64,000 nt of DNA, from assembly GCF_013372285.1 (NCBI RefSeq), contig NZ_CP054301.1, forward strand, positions 3,624,001 through 3,688,000. Direction: 5' to 3'. Positions 29,326 to 38,824 of the stretch are shown here, in pieces. The stretch's first letter is position 1. Every line of letters begins with the position of its first letter. The position numbers and the translations under genes were made by a program. This DNA is from Marinomonas primoryensis (GTDB lineage Bacteria; Pseudomonadota; Gammaproteobacteria; Pseudomonadales; Marinomonadaceae). A model generated the notes under the pieces. That model made no database searches, had not been told where the DNA came from, and saw only the letters and a program-made list of their open reading frames with translations.

Positions 29326-31143
29326 TTAATTTCCACACCATCGATTAACAATCGTGTCTAAACTTTCTTCGCTCGTTGCATCATTCGACCACCCTGCAGC
29401 AAATTTTATATCATTTGAGTTAGGCAGTTTATCTTTTGGTAATTTTCGTATCCTGATTCTACTAGGTAGAGCTGCTGCCTCTCCAACGAAAATTGCTTCG
29501 CGTCGGGTCAGTGCTGATAACATCTTTGTCAGCCCGCTCAGACTATCAGGTAAAAATTTAGCAACGTGTTCTTGGTCGCTGGAGTTCGATAATCTAAGAA
29601 CAATCCAAGAATTACATTGCGACAGCACTGTGCTTTCTACATCAGAAGGTCTCTGTGATATAAGGCCTAAACCTAGACCGTACTTGCGCCCTTCTTTTGC
29701 AATTCGTCTAATGGCATCTTGCGCTTCTTTATATTGAGCTTCACCATGATTTGGAACATATCGATGAGCCTCTTCACAAATAAATAAAACAGGATCTTTC
29801 TCTCGTTCTTCCCTTGTTTGCCAGAGTTTATACTGAAAAAGCAAACGAGCTATCAAAGCGGTTAAAGGGCCAGCCACTTCATTTGGAAGGCCTGATATAT
29901 CGATAATTCGTATGTCTTTACCATCGGCATCACCAATAAACTGAGCTAATATATCCTGTAACTTTGGAGAGATCATTTCATCATATTCACCTAATAAGAA
30001 ATTAAGCTGTGGATTGGATCGCAGAACTTTAAGTTTCTTAAGAATATTATCCACTTTATCTCGTCCAGAAGATGCCGCCAAAAGCTCTTGTTTTCCAAAT
30101 TTACGTCCTTGAACCTTATTTATATGCTTTGTGAACTGTTCTAGTTTAAATGGAACAGGCTTATCCCTATCGAAGTTTAAAAGGTCTGTTTCAGTAAAAC
30201 CATCAACTAAAATTGCTTCAACACCACCATTTGGCTCAGCACCAATATCTTGAACATAGCCCGAATTAAGTAGTCTAGAATAAGTGATGGCCTCATAGAT
30301 AATATTATTTTGAGATGTAGCTTCATGCTCTGTTTTGCCGATAATGAGTGACCTCAATTCATCACTAGACATCAGCCAATAAGGTAGCTTCAACAACTGT
30401 GTATCATCTGCATCTACAGCAGCCGCATCATTATAAGCTCTATATACTTTAGCTCTATCACCAAAGGCTTTAGCATATTCACCATGCGGATCAATCATAA
30501 CAATTTTAGGCTTGAGCACTATCTCTTTCGGTCTATGATCAAGAACAGAATGTAAAATAGACGCTACTGTGCCTGACTTACCAGAACCTGTAGACCCCAA
30601 AATTGCAAAGTGATGACCAAACAATTTATCAATATTTGCTCTACATACAGCATTATTACCCCCGATATAATTTCCAATAGGAACCATAGGGCTCACAGCT
30701 TCATCTTGAGCATTTGACTCAGCTGCTTTATAAACTGCTTCTAATTCGTCATTTAAACAAATATATGCGCTTTGAAGAGGGAGTGGATATGTTTCTACGC
30801 CACGTAAAAAGTCGAGTCGAGAATGCTTAACAGACCAAGAGCCTTGTCCAAACAAATCAGCTTCTAAAATACGAGCATCGTCAGCGGCACTTATAAATTG
30901 ACTACTATCATCAGAGACCAACTCAGATCTCATTTTAAGAGATCGAACAAAAGCAAAAAGTAACTTCCTACCAAAATGAACTTTAATGATGCTGCCAATT
31001 TGTCCTATAGGATAGACTTGACCATCTACTGCACGAATAAGTTCACTAACATTGTCGTCAATTTCTATGCGTAAACTATTACCAGAAACCTCTACAATCT
31101 TCCCTATTTTTAGCTCGAATCTTTCCTGAAAAACATCATTCAT
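29326..31143 (-). CDS. herA: HerA-like helicase/translocase of a SIR2-HerA (Nezha) defence system
   Basis: 605 residues. HAS-barrel at the N-terminus (about 5-75), then a FtsK/HerA ATPase: Walker A GSTGSGKSG with Lys189, VMIDPHGEYAKAF, Walker B LFICEEAHRY and the sensor stretch GLGLGLISQRPSDV. Such ATPases form hexamers that act with a partner effector. Here the partner is the SIR2 protein just upstream, whose TGA overlaps this ATG (31140-31143). Known SIR2-HerA pairs block phage by depleting NAD+. Region is AT-richer than the neighbouring core genes. Confidence 0.88.
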   Translation of the reverse strand: MNDVFQERFELKIGKIVEVSGNSLRIEIDDNVSELIRAVDGQVYPIGQIGSIIKVHFGRKLLFAFVRSLKMRSELVSDDSSQFISAADDARILEADLFGQGSWSVKHSRLDFLRGVETYPLPLQSAYICLNDELEAVYKAAESNAQDEAVSPMVPIGNYIGGNNAVCRANIDKLFGHHFAILGSTGSGKSGTVASILHSVLDHRPKEIVLKPKIVMIDPHGEYAKAFGDRAKVYRAYNDAAAVDADDTQLLKLPYWLMSSDELRSLIIGKTEHEATSQNNIIYEAITYSRLLNSGYVQDIGAEPNGGVEAILVDGFTETDLLNFDRDKPVPFKLEQFTKHINKVQGRKFGKQELLAASSGRDKVDNILKKLKVLRSNPQLNFLLGEYDEMISPKLQDILAQFIGDADGKDIRIIDISGLPNEVAGPLTALIARLLFQYKLWQTREEREKDPVLFICEEAHRYVPNHGEAQYKEAQDAIRRIAKEGRKYGLGLGLISQRPSDVESTVLSQCNSWIVLRLSNSSDQEHVAKFLPDSLSGLTKMLSALTRREAIFVGEAAALPSRIRIRKLPKDKLPNSNDIKFAAGWSNDATSEESLDTIVNRWCGN

Positions 31144-32330
31144 TCAGCATCCCCTGTCTTAATAAACTGAGTTAATCCATCAAAACGCCACCAGCTATAA
31201 CCATTTTCTGGCGATTCGGTAACAGGTTTTTTAGATGCATGATAAAGACCTAACTTCCCTGCAACATAAACTCTAGATCTGATTATTGGGCAACTAAGCC
31301 AAGCATCTAAAGTTTTATTGATCACAACTCCTTCTTTTGGAGCCTCTGCAATAAATGCAATGACAGTTGTCTGATTTCCTTCACTCCTTAGAGCACTCTC
31401 AATTTCAGCATTTATATGGTCATCTCCAAAACTATAACCACAAGTAATTAATGTATTTTGTTGGCTATCCATTAAAGTTGCTCTTAACCCTGTAAACAAT
31501 CTTGCAAATGGATCTTTCTGCGTTTCTACGTATTTAGTCGCCTGAGGATAAATCATTATATCTGAAGTTTTTTCCAGATATTTTGTGCCATATCGAGCAC
31601 GAACAAGCCCATAATCATCATCTCTGAGCCAATCAATTGAGCCATGTAGTTTATAGAGATAATAAGTTCTAGAGTCATTCCGCTCTTTAGAGAACTCTTG
31701 CTCAGCATTCCAAAAACCTACCGCACCGCCCGAAAAACCGTCGCATACAATTTTTTTATGCAGCCCTAAAGCATCTTCAAGCAAGGTATCGTAGTTTGTA
31801 GTAAAGAATGTTGTTTTCGAACGCCGCTCTAAATTAGATCGATTTTTAAATAGTGCTTCAAAAAAATCATAATGAGGTTCAATTTTCACAATGGAATTTA
31901 TTTCAGTACCTATTTCTTCTTCTGTACCGCTGCTAGCGTTAGCTGCTACATATCCATATCTAACAATGTTCCCAATCGCTTTGATAATTTCAATATAGAG
32001 TTTATTTAAATTTTCAACTGAATAACCAACAGTATTAATAAATGCAATTTTGTCTTTAGATCGATTTCCAATAGCTAATAGATCACCTAAATGACTAAGA
32101 ATGTGCTCAATATGACAATCGTCGCTTAAATCTGCTTTTAAGGCATTCAATAATTCGTTATTTATAGAACTAGCATTTTCTTGAATAACGCCCTCAACCC
32201 GCGTAGTTAATGGGTACATTAACGGTATATTTGATCCAAAACTTATACCAGCACCAAAAAGCCAACTTTGTCGGCTTTGAGAGCTTAAAAGCATTTTCAG
32301 ATTTTCTAGTCTATTATCAAATTCTTCCAT
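31140..32330 (-). CDS. SIR2-like NADase effector of a SIR2-HerA (Nezha) defence system
   Basis: 396 residues. NAD-binding motif FGAGIS at 25-30, TTNYD with Asn179, and KLHGS with His229, the SIR2 catalytic set; C-terminal CGYSFGDDHINAEI is typical of SIR2_2-type bacterial defence proteins. It has no membrane segment. Likely NAD+ hydrolase or nuclease controlled by HerA. First gene of the operon, coupled to herA by an ATGA overlap. Promoter would lie in 32331-32450; an A/T-rich stretch is there but no clear consensus. Confidence 0.87.
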   Translation of the reverse strand: MEEFDNRLENLKMLLSSQSRQSWLFGAGISFGSNIPLMYPLTTRVEGVIQENASSINNELLNALKADLSDDCHIEHILSHLGDLLAIGNRSKDKIAFINTVGYSVENLNKLYIEIIKAIGNIVRYGYVAANASSGTEEEIGTEINSIVKIEPHYDFFEALFKNRSNLERRSKTTFFTTNYDTLLEDALGLHKKIVCDGFSGGAVGFWNAEQEFSKERNDSRTYYLYKLHGSIDWLRDDDYGLVRARYGTKYLEKTSDIMIYPQATKYVETQKDPFARLFTGLRATLMDSQQNTLITCGYSFGDDHINAEIESALRSEGNQTTVIAFIAEAPKEGVVINKTLDAWLSCPIIRSRVYVAGKLGLYHASKKPVTESPENGYSWWRFDGLTQFIKTGDAE

Positions 32331-32450
32331 AAATATCCTTTTTCATTGCTATTCAGAGTATGTAGAAGAATAGTCTTCTTTAATGAAATAAAGCAAAACT
32401 TGAATTATCTCTTCCATTCTATTTTCTCAGCTAATTAATAACGAAAAAAT

Positions 32451-32523
32451 AACCCCATCCTCCGCCTTCCCCTTGAAAGACAAAAGGGGAAGGAACTTGC
32501 TTGTCTGTCATCTAAACCAACTG
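32451..32523. repeat. 73-bp dispersed palindromic repeat, copy 2
   Basis: Starts AACCCCATCCTCCG and ends AAACCAACTG. Core is CCTTCCCCTT (32465-32474) and its perfect complement at 32484-32493. Aligns without gaps to the copy at 32970-33042 with about eight substitutions. Its end overlaps the last codons of the antitoxin pseudogene. Confidence 0.88.
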
Positions 32524-32822
32524 CAGCGCTCGCTTCGATTCCGTTTTTTTAGCCAATGACAGCATTTTCAGCGCGACACCTCTAGGTTTGCTTTCGCCCT
32601 ACTTCCATTTATTAACCAGCTTATCGCTGACGTTTAGGTATTGCGCAAAACGAGCTGAGAAAGGTTGTTGGCGAGTCTTAGTTTTAAAACTTGCTCAGGT
32701 GTGAATTCATGAATAGAGGTTAGGCATTAGATATCAAACTGACGCATGGTGGCTTTATCAATCGCACCTGCTTTATTAAGACCTTTGGCTGTCTTATGAA
32801 CAGATTTTAAAATATCACTCAT
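32512..32822 (-). pseudogene. Broken XRE-type antitoxin gene (COG2944/HigA-like)
   Basis: From ATG at 32822 (AAGGAG six bases before it) the translation reads MSDILKSVHKTAKGLNKAGA..., then FDI, a TAA at 32729-32727, then CLTSIHEFTPEQVLKLRLANNLSQ. Near 32645 one base is missing; in the corrected frame it continues VFAQYLNVSDKLVNKWK, a TAG at 32601-32599, then GESKPRGVALKMLSLAKK, a helix-turn-helix antitoxin of the COG2944 family. Two stops and one frameshift make it non-functional. No toxin gene is seen upstream; the remaining sequence to 32970 is not recognisable. Confidence 0.85.
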
Positions 32823-32969
32823 GGCGATCTCCTTTGTCTCACTTATTTCTTTCGTTGAGGCCTTCATTTCTGATTAAAAAATATACCTCGTCTGAGCAGC
32901 ATTTCAATAATACGCCACTCATTCTGTGCATTTCATCACCTAAAACGAACATAAGGGAAGAAAGAGCTT

Positions 32970-33042
32970 AACCCCATCCTCCGCCTTCCCCTTGGAAGAC
33001 AAAAGGGGAAGGTACTTGTGTGTCTGATATAGAAACCAACTG
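32970..33042. repeat. 73-bp dispersed palindromic repeat, copy 3
   Basis: Same unit as at 32451: AACCCCATCCTCCG to AAACCAACTG, with perfect 10-bp arms at 32984-32993 and 33003-33012. Direct orientation relative to copy 2. The 446 bases between copies 2 and 3 contain the antitoxin pseudogene. Confidence 0.88.
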
Positions 33043-33114
33043 TAATATTTTTTCGAAGCATCTACCAGAAAACCAGAATGAGGTTTGCACTTCTAATTCA
33101 ATATCGCCACAAAC

Positions 33115-33147
33115 AAAAAAGCCGCTTACTTGTAGGTAAACGGCTTT
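33115..33147 (-). terminator. Terminator of the gene at 33179-33865
   Basis: On the minus strand AAAGCCG-TTTAC, loop, GTAA-GCGGCTTT (one mismatch) followed by six T. Lies about 32 bases after the stop codon. Confidence 0.85.
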
Positions 33148-33178
33148 CGGTAAGTAGCTGTGAAAAAAGAAACTGGCG

Positions 33179-33865
33179 TTACACAATATCCACGCTAATC
33201 AGTGTGCCATGTTCGCCAATAACGTCGTTTTTACCCAAGCAGATATCGGTTCCGATAAGTCCATTTAAACTGCCGGTCATGAAGAAGAAGTCATCAATGT
33301 AACCTCGGCGAACGCATTCTTTTACGCCTTTCAAAAGCACTTTCTTCTTCTGTTCGAAGAAGTCTGGCGCGCTGGTTGAGTAGTTGTATGTTTGGTTTTG
33401 GTGGCCGCTTTTAAGAGTAAAATCCCCAGCGATAGGAGGGCTAGAAACGAGGATGCCGTAGTTGTAGTAAAAATCACAAGACGGATAACTGCTGTCGTTG
33501 ATTTTTGGACGCAACACTTCGATGGCCACCAGCGGTTGGCTGCTGTTTACGTTGTATGCTATGTCGCTGGCCAAGATCGGCACGCTGCACTGGTAGCAAA
33601 TTTCAACTTCTATGCCAGATACATCGTTTTTCGGTAGCTGGGTTCCTTGATTTTCAAAAATCTGAAAATCAAAAATAGGCGATATAATAAACACGCCCGA
33701 ATCGTCGACGACTTTCCAGCCTTTTATCACCGCGCCTTTGCTGGTTAATTCGGCAATCAATTGATCTTGTGCATGACAAATATCATCGTAGTTATCGAGA
33801 ATAGACGTAAAAGCACCGTCTTTAAACGCACTGACAATGGCGGAGTACTCGGTAAAATTCATCAA
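33179..33865 (-). CDS. Hypothetical protein, possible hydratase/decarboxylase (MhpD/FAH-like) fold
   Basis: 228 residues, soluble. The arrangement IKGWKVV near residue 47, ISGVE-like SGIEVEICYQCS near 85, VAIEVLRPKI near 113 and the end FFMTGSLNGLIG recalls 2-hydroxypentadienoate hydratase (MhpD) and 4-oxalocrotonate decarboxylase proteins, where acidic metal ligands occur in the EVE and E-V segments. The resemblance is weak and no substrate is suggested. Single gene with terminator. It may equally be an unrelated hypothetical protein. Confidence 0.5.
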   Translation of the reverse strand: MMNFTEYSAIVSAFKDGAFTSILDNYDDICHAQDQLIAELTSKGAVIKGWKVVDDSGVFIISPIFDFQIFENQGTQLPKNDVSGIEVEICYQCSVPILASDIAYNVNSSQPLVAIEVLRPKINDSSYPSCDFYYNYGILVSSPPIAGDFTLKSGHQNQTYNYSTSAPDFFEQKKKVLLKGVKECVRRGYIDDFFFMTGSLNGLIGTDICLGKNDVIGEHGTLISVDIV

Positions 33866-33958
33866 CGATCCCTTTAAAAATGCTTCAACACCAAGTATGA
33901 AGACAAGAAGTAGAGGCGTTAATATACAAGATTTCTCCTTGATGAAAAGCGAACTTAT

Positions 33959-35143
33959 CTATGACATAACCGCAGACAAACTCTCTGCCAAGAAAGGAAC
34001 GTCACTTTCTTTCAATCCTGCTAGGTTGATTCGACCGCCATCAACAAGGTAAACACCAAACTGCTCTCGTAAGCGCGTCACTTGGTCTGCGTTTGCGCCG
34101 ATGACAGAGAACATGCCTTTATGCTGAGCGATAAAATCAAATTGATGCGTGCCAGTCTGAATTTTCATAGCGTCGACTAAGGAAGATCGAACACCTTGAA
34201 TGCGTTGTCTCATTTGTGTTACTTCGGTCAACCAGAACTCTTTTAATGCTTGGTCTTCCAAAATAGTACGAACGATCGCGGCGCCATGATCCGGTGGCAT
34301 GGTGTAGGAGCTGCGCGCGCATTCCATGATGCGGCTTTTAATGCATTCGCTCTGTTGCAATGTATTGGACGCAATCACAGCCAACCCTGTTCTTTCACGA
34401 TACAAACCAAAGTTTTTTGAACAAGAGCTGGCCACTAAATAAGCTGGAACGCGTTCAGCAAGGTAACGAAAACCTGCGGCGTCTTCTTCCATGCCGTCGC
34501 CAAAACCTTGGTAAGCCATGTCGATAAATGGCAGGAAGCCTTGGGCATTGGCCATTTCCGTGATCGATTGCCATGCGCGATAACTTAAGTCTGCGCCCGT
34601 TGGATTGTGGCAACAGCCATGCAACAAAACCACGTCGTTTTTACCCAACGTTGATAGCGTCGCCAACATGGCCGTTTCATTGACCATTTTGGTTTGCGGG
34701 TCAAAGTAAGGGTAATAAGCCACCTCTACTCCGGCGGTTTTCATGATAGGCGCATGGTTAGCGTAACTTAAATCACTCATCCATATTTTTGCGGAGGGAT
34801 TCGCCATGACGATAACATCCGCCAGTAATCGTAACGCGCCACTGGCTCCGGGTGTTTGAACGGCTACGGCGCGCGAACGGCTGCTATTTTCGCCCAGTAG
34901 CAACTCTATCATGGCGTTATTGAAGCGTTCGCATCCTGCCAAACCTACGTAACCTTTGCTTTCTTGTGTGTTAAGCAAGCGCTCTTCTGCTCTTTTAACG
35001 GATTGTAAAACTGGCGTGACGCCTTGTTCATTACGATAGACACCCACACCCAAATCCAATTTATTAGTGCGAGCGTCCTGCAAACATGCCAGCGATTGAG
35101 ACAAAATAGGATCTTTAGCAGCGGGAATAAGATGACTAAACAT
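33959..35143 (-). CDS. Aromatic/aspartate aminotransferase (class I)
   Basis: 394 residues, the AspC/TyrB subgroup of class I. N-terminus KLDLGVGVYRNEQG, substrate and PLP motifs HGCCHNPTGAD and the Schiff-base lysine in SSCSKNFGLYRERTG. Transfers amino groups between aspartate or aromatic amino acids and 2-oxoglutarate. A DMT exporter gene lies 61 bases upstream on the same strand and an Lrp-family gene faces it, suggesting amino-acid turnover and export under Lrp-type control. Confidence 0.9.
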   Translation of the reverse strand: MFSHLIPAAKDPILSQSLACLQDARTNKLDLGVGVYRNEQGVTPVLQSVKRAEERLLNTQESKGYVGLAGCERFNNAMIELLLGENSSRSRAVAVQTPGASGALRLLADVIVMANPSAKIWMSDLSYANHAPIMKTAGVEVAYYPYFDPQTKMVNETAMLATLSTLGKNDVVLLHGCCHNPTGADLSYRAWQSITEMANAQGFLPFIDMAYQGFGDGMEEDAAGFRYLAERVPAYLVASSCSKNFGLYRERTGLAVIASNTLQQSECIKSRIMECARSSYTMPPDHGAAIVRTILEDQALKEFWLTEVTQMRQRIQGVRSSLVDAMKIQTGTHQFDFIAQHKGMFSVIGANADQVTRLREQFGVYLVDGGRINLAGLKESDVPFLAESLSAVMS

Positions 35144-35204
35144 GATGTACCTTTCGTAAATTCAACAGAAAAAAGAATGATTTAATAGACTGCGTAACAA
35201 CGAG

Positions 35205-36149
35205 TTAACGTGACGATTTCACGATTCCGCTTGCGAACACCACGCCGACACAGACAAAACATAAACCTAGTGTGGCCGCTAAACCAATGGATTCATGCAA
35301 TAAGGGAATCGCTAACAATGACGCTAATACGGGTGTTAATGCGCCCATTGCCGCGGTTCTTTCTGCGCCTAAAGAGTTGATGGCGTAACCATAGCTAAAC
35401 CCTGTACAAAGGCCGACAAGAATAGATTGAACAAAGAACTGCCACGCCAATTCGTTGGCGCTGACCAAATTCATTCCGGATGACACCACGCCGGTTGCCA
35501 GCAACCCTACTAATAGACAAGTCGACACTAGGCCAAGCAGCCCTGTGGCGGCCAAAGGTGGTAAACCTGCAACACGTAGGCAAATGGTATAAACCGCCCA
35601 AAAGAAGCTCGCGCCAATAAACAATAAGTCGCCTTTCCACACGTCACCGTTGAGTGACCACATAGAAATAAGCAACAAGGCAACGACGCCAATCATGATG
35701 GCAATAAGACCCAATAAACGCGGACGACTCAGTGGCTCTTTAAACACAAAAAACGCAATGGCCGTGACGAACAAAGGGAACGTGCCTGGAATCAATAAGC
35801 CAGCATGGGAAACAGGCGCATAATGCATACCAGCAGAACTTAAGAAAAAGAAAGGCACACCAGCACCCAGTACGATGCCAAACAAGGTCCAACTAGGAAC
35901 CGTTAATAACAATCGGCGAGAGCGATACAAAAAGGGGAACAGCACCAGTGCAGGAATGCCATATCGCATCAACGCTAAATCAAACGTCGTCAACGCGGAT
36001 TGCGCGCCCATTTTGACGCTGACCAACCAGCTGGCCCAAATACACGCGGTAATAAACGCCGCGACCAGTCCAAATTTTAACGTCGCCCCTGAGGCAATAT
36101 GCCGATAACTTGGATTTGCTGATACTTTGGGATGTGTAACGTCGCTCAT
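35205..36149 (-). CDS. EamA/DMT family exporter
   Basis: 314 residues, ten predicted helices in two EamA repeats (FFWAVYTICLR, GYAINSLGAERTAAMGALTPVLAS). Likely an amino-acid or metabolite exporter; divergent to an Lrp/AsnC regulator, 155 bases away, which is a common pairing for amino-acid exporters. Confidence 0.8.
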   Translation of the reverse strand: MSDVTHPKVSANPSYRHIASGATLKFGLVAAFITACIWASWLVSVKMGAQSALTTFDLALMRYGIPALVLFPFLYRSRRLLLTVPSWTLFGIVLGAGVPFFFLSSAGMHYAPVSHAGLLIPGTFPLFVTAIAFFVFKEPLSRPRLLGLIAIMIGVVALLLISMWSLNGDVWKGDLLFIGASFFWAVYTICLRVAGLPPLAATGLLGLVSTCLLVGLLATGVVSSGMNLVSANELAWQFFVQSILVGLCTGFSYGYAINSLGAERTAAMGALTPVLASLLAIPLLHESIGLAATLGLCFVCVGVVFASGIVKSSR

Positions 36150-36304
36150 GATCCGTCCTGATAAAATACGTATTTCAAAAATGAAGTAATGTATTCATTA
36201 TAGGGATAGACTCATGAGCATGTCCTTGCCATTAATACCCTTAAATATTAACTTATTGGCAGAATATACTTATTTACTAATCTTATGAAAGCAGGTATGC
36301 CAAT

Positions 36305-36760
36305 TTGAAAATTGATAACACAGATACTCAAATATTAATGCACCTACAAAACGATGGCCGCCTGAGTAATGTCGAACTAGCGGAGCAAATTCACTTATCC
36401 GCGTCGCCCTGCTTGCGTCGTGTTAAACAATTGGAATCGTCAGGGGTGATTAAAGGCTACAAAGCGAGCCTTGAACGTAAAAAGGTCGGCTTGTCGATGA
36501 CGGTGTTTATTGAGGTTCGCCTGAAGAGCCATACCAGCGAAGCCAGTGAAGCGTTTGAGGAAAGTGTGGCCAACTTGCCCAATGTAATCAGTGCTTATTT
36601 GGTGTCTGGGTTTGCCGATTACCGACTAGAAGTTGTGGCGAAAGACCTTGCGGATTATGAAAGCATTTTAAAAGCCATGCAAAATCTGCCTTACGTAAAA
36701 GACATACACAGCAATTTTGCGATCCGAGCCATAAAAAGCGACGCACCATTGCCGCTGTAG
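36305..36760 (+). CDS. Lrp/AsnC family transcriptional regulator
   Basis: 151 residues. N-terminal winged helix-turn-helix (DTQILMHLQNDGRLSNVELAEQIHLSASPCLRRVKQLE) and C-terminal RAM domain (YLVSGFADYRLEVVAKDLADYE). Divergent to the DMT exporter and aminotransferase, so these are its likely targets. A TA-rich dyad (about 36180-36200) lies between the two genes. Terminator follows at 36793. Confidence 0.93.
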   Translation: MKIDNTDTQILMHLQNDGRLSNVELAEQIHLSASPCLRRVKQLESSGVIKGYKASLERKKVGLSMTVFIEVRLKSHTSEASEAFEESVANLPNVISAYLVSGFADYRLEVVAKDLADYESILKAMQNLPYVKDIHSNFAIRAIKSDAPLPL

Positions 36761-36792
36761 CTTTACCTTTATCGCTTTATAATGAATAACAA

Positions 36793-36826
36793 AAAAAACC
36801 GCATATCTTTCGATAAGCGGTTTTTT
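36793..36826. terminator. Bidirectional terminator
   Basis: AAAAACCGC with inner ATATC, loop, GATA and GCGGTTTTTT: works for the Lrp gene and for the minus-strand chemoreceptor that ends at 36852. Confidence 0.85.
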
Positions 36827-36851
36827 AAAAGATCTTATGAGGCTTTAAGAT

Positions 36852-38465
36852 TTATACTTTAAAGCTGCCCACTTGTTGATCCAATGCTTTATACAACTTG
36901 GTAATATCTTGTGATTGCTGCTGAATCATATCGGCTACTGATTGCACAGAGTCGGTCTGATCTTTTAGCGACACCATGTTCTGGTTGATGTCATTAGACA
37001 CTATAGACTGCTCTTGAGTCGCTTGAGCCGTTTGTGCCGCCATTTCCTGAACTTTACTGAATGACACACGTAACGCATCAAAGGTTTTTGTTACCTCACC
37101 AAAATTATTCACGGTGAATTCTGCATTATTACGACTGTTTTGAATCGCTTTAGACGATTCGGCCACATTGACTTTAAGTTGCTCAATCATGGATTCAATT
37201 TCATTGGTGCTGTCTTGTGTACGAGTTGCCAAGGTACGAACTTCATCAGCAACGACAGCAAAACCACGACCTTGTTCACCCGCACGCGCGGCTTCAATCG
37301 CGGCGTTCAAGGCCAGTAAGTTGGTTTGTTCTGCAATATTGCGGATAACTTCTAATACAGACGCGATGCTTTCAGAGCTTTTCTGCAGTTCACCGGAACG
37401 CCCCAATGCGAGTTCAATATCGGAGACAAGTTCAGTAATCGCCTTCTGAGATTTGTTTACGGCGGCCAAACCATTTTGCGTCAAGTCATTCGAATTTTTC
37501 GCTTCATCTGCGGTATCACGAGCAACAGTCGCCATTTGTTGATTTGACATGTCCATTTCATGACCAGCACTTACAATAGACGCTGAAGCATTCGCCAATG
37601 CATTGGTAATACCTGTGGTTTTGATCGCCGCGTTATTTAATTGACTGGTGGTTTCCCCCAAGGCATTCGACTGTTGATGAATATTGCTAATAATGCCTCT
37701 TAGGCGTTCAACAAAACCATTAAACTCACTGGCCAGATCACCTAATTCATCTTTTGTTGAAAATTCAATACGTTGCGTTAAGTCACCATCACCTTCGGAA
37801 ATTTCACGAATACGTTGACCTAAATAACGCACCTGATCAGTCAGTGTTTTTGGTACTTTGTAGCTAAACCAAGCGACAATAAATAAGCCGATAACAACGA
37901 TAATAATAGCAAAGCGTGTAAAGTCGCTTACTTTTTTCTCTAGGCTGATTTTAGTCGTTTCTGCATGCTTGTTAACCGCTTCGCCTGCTTTATCAAGAAT
38001 GTCTCTTAATGCACTGAAACTGGCGTTCGATTTTTGTTCAGTTGCGGCAAACGCTGAAGAGCTCGCATCTAAAGCCACAAGAGCATTCGAAGCACTCAAC
38101 CAAGTATTAAACGCTTTATCAAAATCCCCCAACGATTTGTAAACCTTAGGTTCAGTAGACAAATACTGACGGAATGCATTAAAGCGATCTTTTACTTGCT
38201 GTGCATTTTCTACTCGATCCTTCTCTTCCTCTTCTACATTACCAACACTTACAATAATACGCTGCTCAGCAAGCTTCGCTTGGTATAAGTCTCGATCCGC
38301 GTTTAAAATAACAGCAGAAGCTTTTCCATAAGAGTCTGATTGTGCATGCAAGGCTGCACTTAGTTGATTAATAATGTAACTCATTGAAGCCAAGGCAATG
38401 ATGAATATGATACTCATGACAACCGTAGGCAAAGAACTTTTTACTCTTATGGAATTAAAACGCAT
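36852..38465 (-). CDS. Methyl-accepting chemotaxis protein
   Basis: About 537 residues from ATG at 38465 (AGAGG eight bases before). N-terminal membrane helix, helical periplasmic sensor (about 40-180), second helix (about 190-210), HAMP, and a signalling domain with the conserved hairpin tip [35 protein letters not shown] (about residue 385-420). The long frame upstream (to 38513) is not needed. It has no C-terminal CheR pentapeptide. A perfect FNR/Anr site lies 131 bases upstream. Confidence 0.92.
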   Translation of the reverse strand: MRFNSIRVKSSLPTVVMSIIFIIALASMSYIINQLSAALHAQSDSYGKASAVILNADRDLYQAKLAEQRIIVSVGNVEEEEKDRVENAQQVKDRFNAFRQYLSTEPKVYKSLGDFDKAFNTWLSASNALVALDASSSAFAATEQKSNASFSALRDILDKAGEAVNKHAETTKISLEKKVSDFTRFAIIIVVIGLFIVAWFSYKVPKTLTDQVRYLGQRIREISEGDGDLTQRIEFSTKDELGDLASEFNGFVERLRGIISNIHQQSNALGETTSQLNNAAIKTTGITNALANASASIVSAGHEMDMSNQQMATVARDTADEAKNSNDLTQNGLAAVNKSQKAITELVSDIELALGRSGELQKSSESIASVLEVIRNIAEQTNLLALNAAIEAARAGEQGRGFAVVADEVRTLATRTQDSTNEIESMIEQLKVNVAESSKAIQNSRNNAEFTVNNFGEVTKTFDALRVSFSKVQEMAAQTAQATQEQSIVSNDINQNMVSLKDQTDSVQSVADMIQQQSQDITKLYKALDQQVGSFKV

Positions 38466-38589
38466 CAATTGATCCTCTAAAAAAACATGCCATTTATTGC
38501 ATATTAAGGTCATCTATTATGATGAATCAATGCGATGTAACAATTCCCTACACTTCTACCTCACAAAGCAACCTGAAGTCACTCTAACG

Positions 38590-38603
38590 TTGATTTACAT
38601 CAA
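38590..38603. promoter_or_regulatory. FNR/Anr-type box
   Basis: TTGAT-TTAC-ATCAA, a perfect match to the FNR/Anr consensus, in the 359 bases between the chemoreceptor start and the DUF2868 gene. It fits control of the chemoreceptor (minus strand) by oxygen. No clear -10 box was seen at the expected distance. Confidence 0.65.
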
Positions 38604-38824
38604 AAGTTCAGCGTTAGACTATTATTTTGTGGCAGTCATTTTTTTCACTAACACTCGACAAACAAGCTAGGTAGAAGCCAAAAATAAGACGGTATAATAC
38701 CCTGTTATCTAAAAGCGCTTTTTGCCTTTGTCTATGACATCAAGTAAAACAGCGTTATTAAGAGGATAATCACACCTCATCTATACCTCACTATTTTGAC
38801 ATTTGAAAAGAGTAACGCGATAAA

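Noticed and set aside
29326..32330. SIR2-HerA pair as a wholly new system
   Set aside because: Pairs of SIR2 and HerA are already known as Nezha-type defence; reported as a known class with a local variant.
32451..33042. CRISPR array
   Set aside because: Two copies of one 73-bp palindromic unit, 446 bases apart, with a pseudogene between; no short regular spacers or cas genes.
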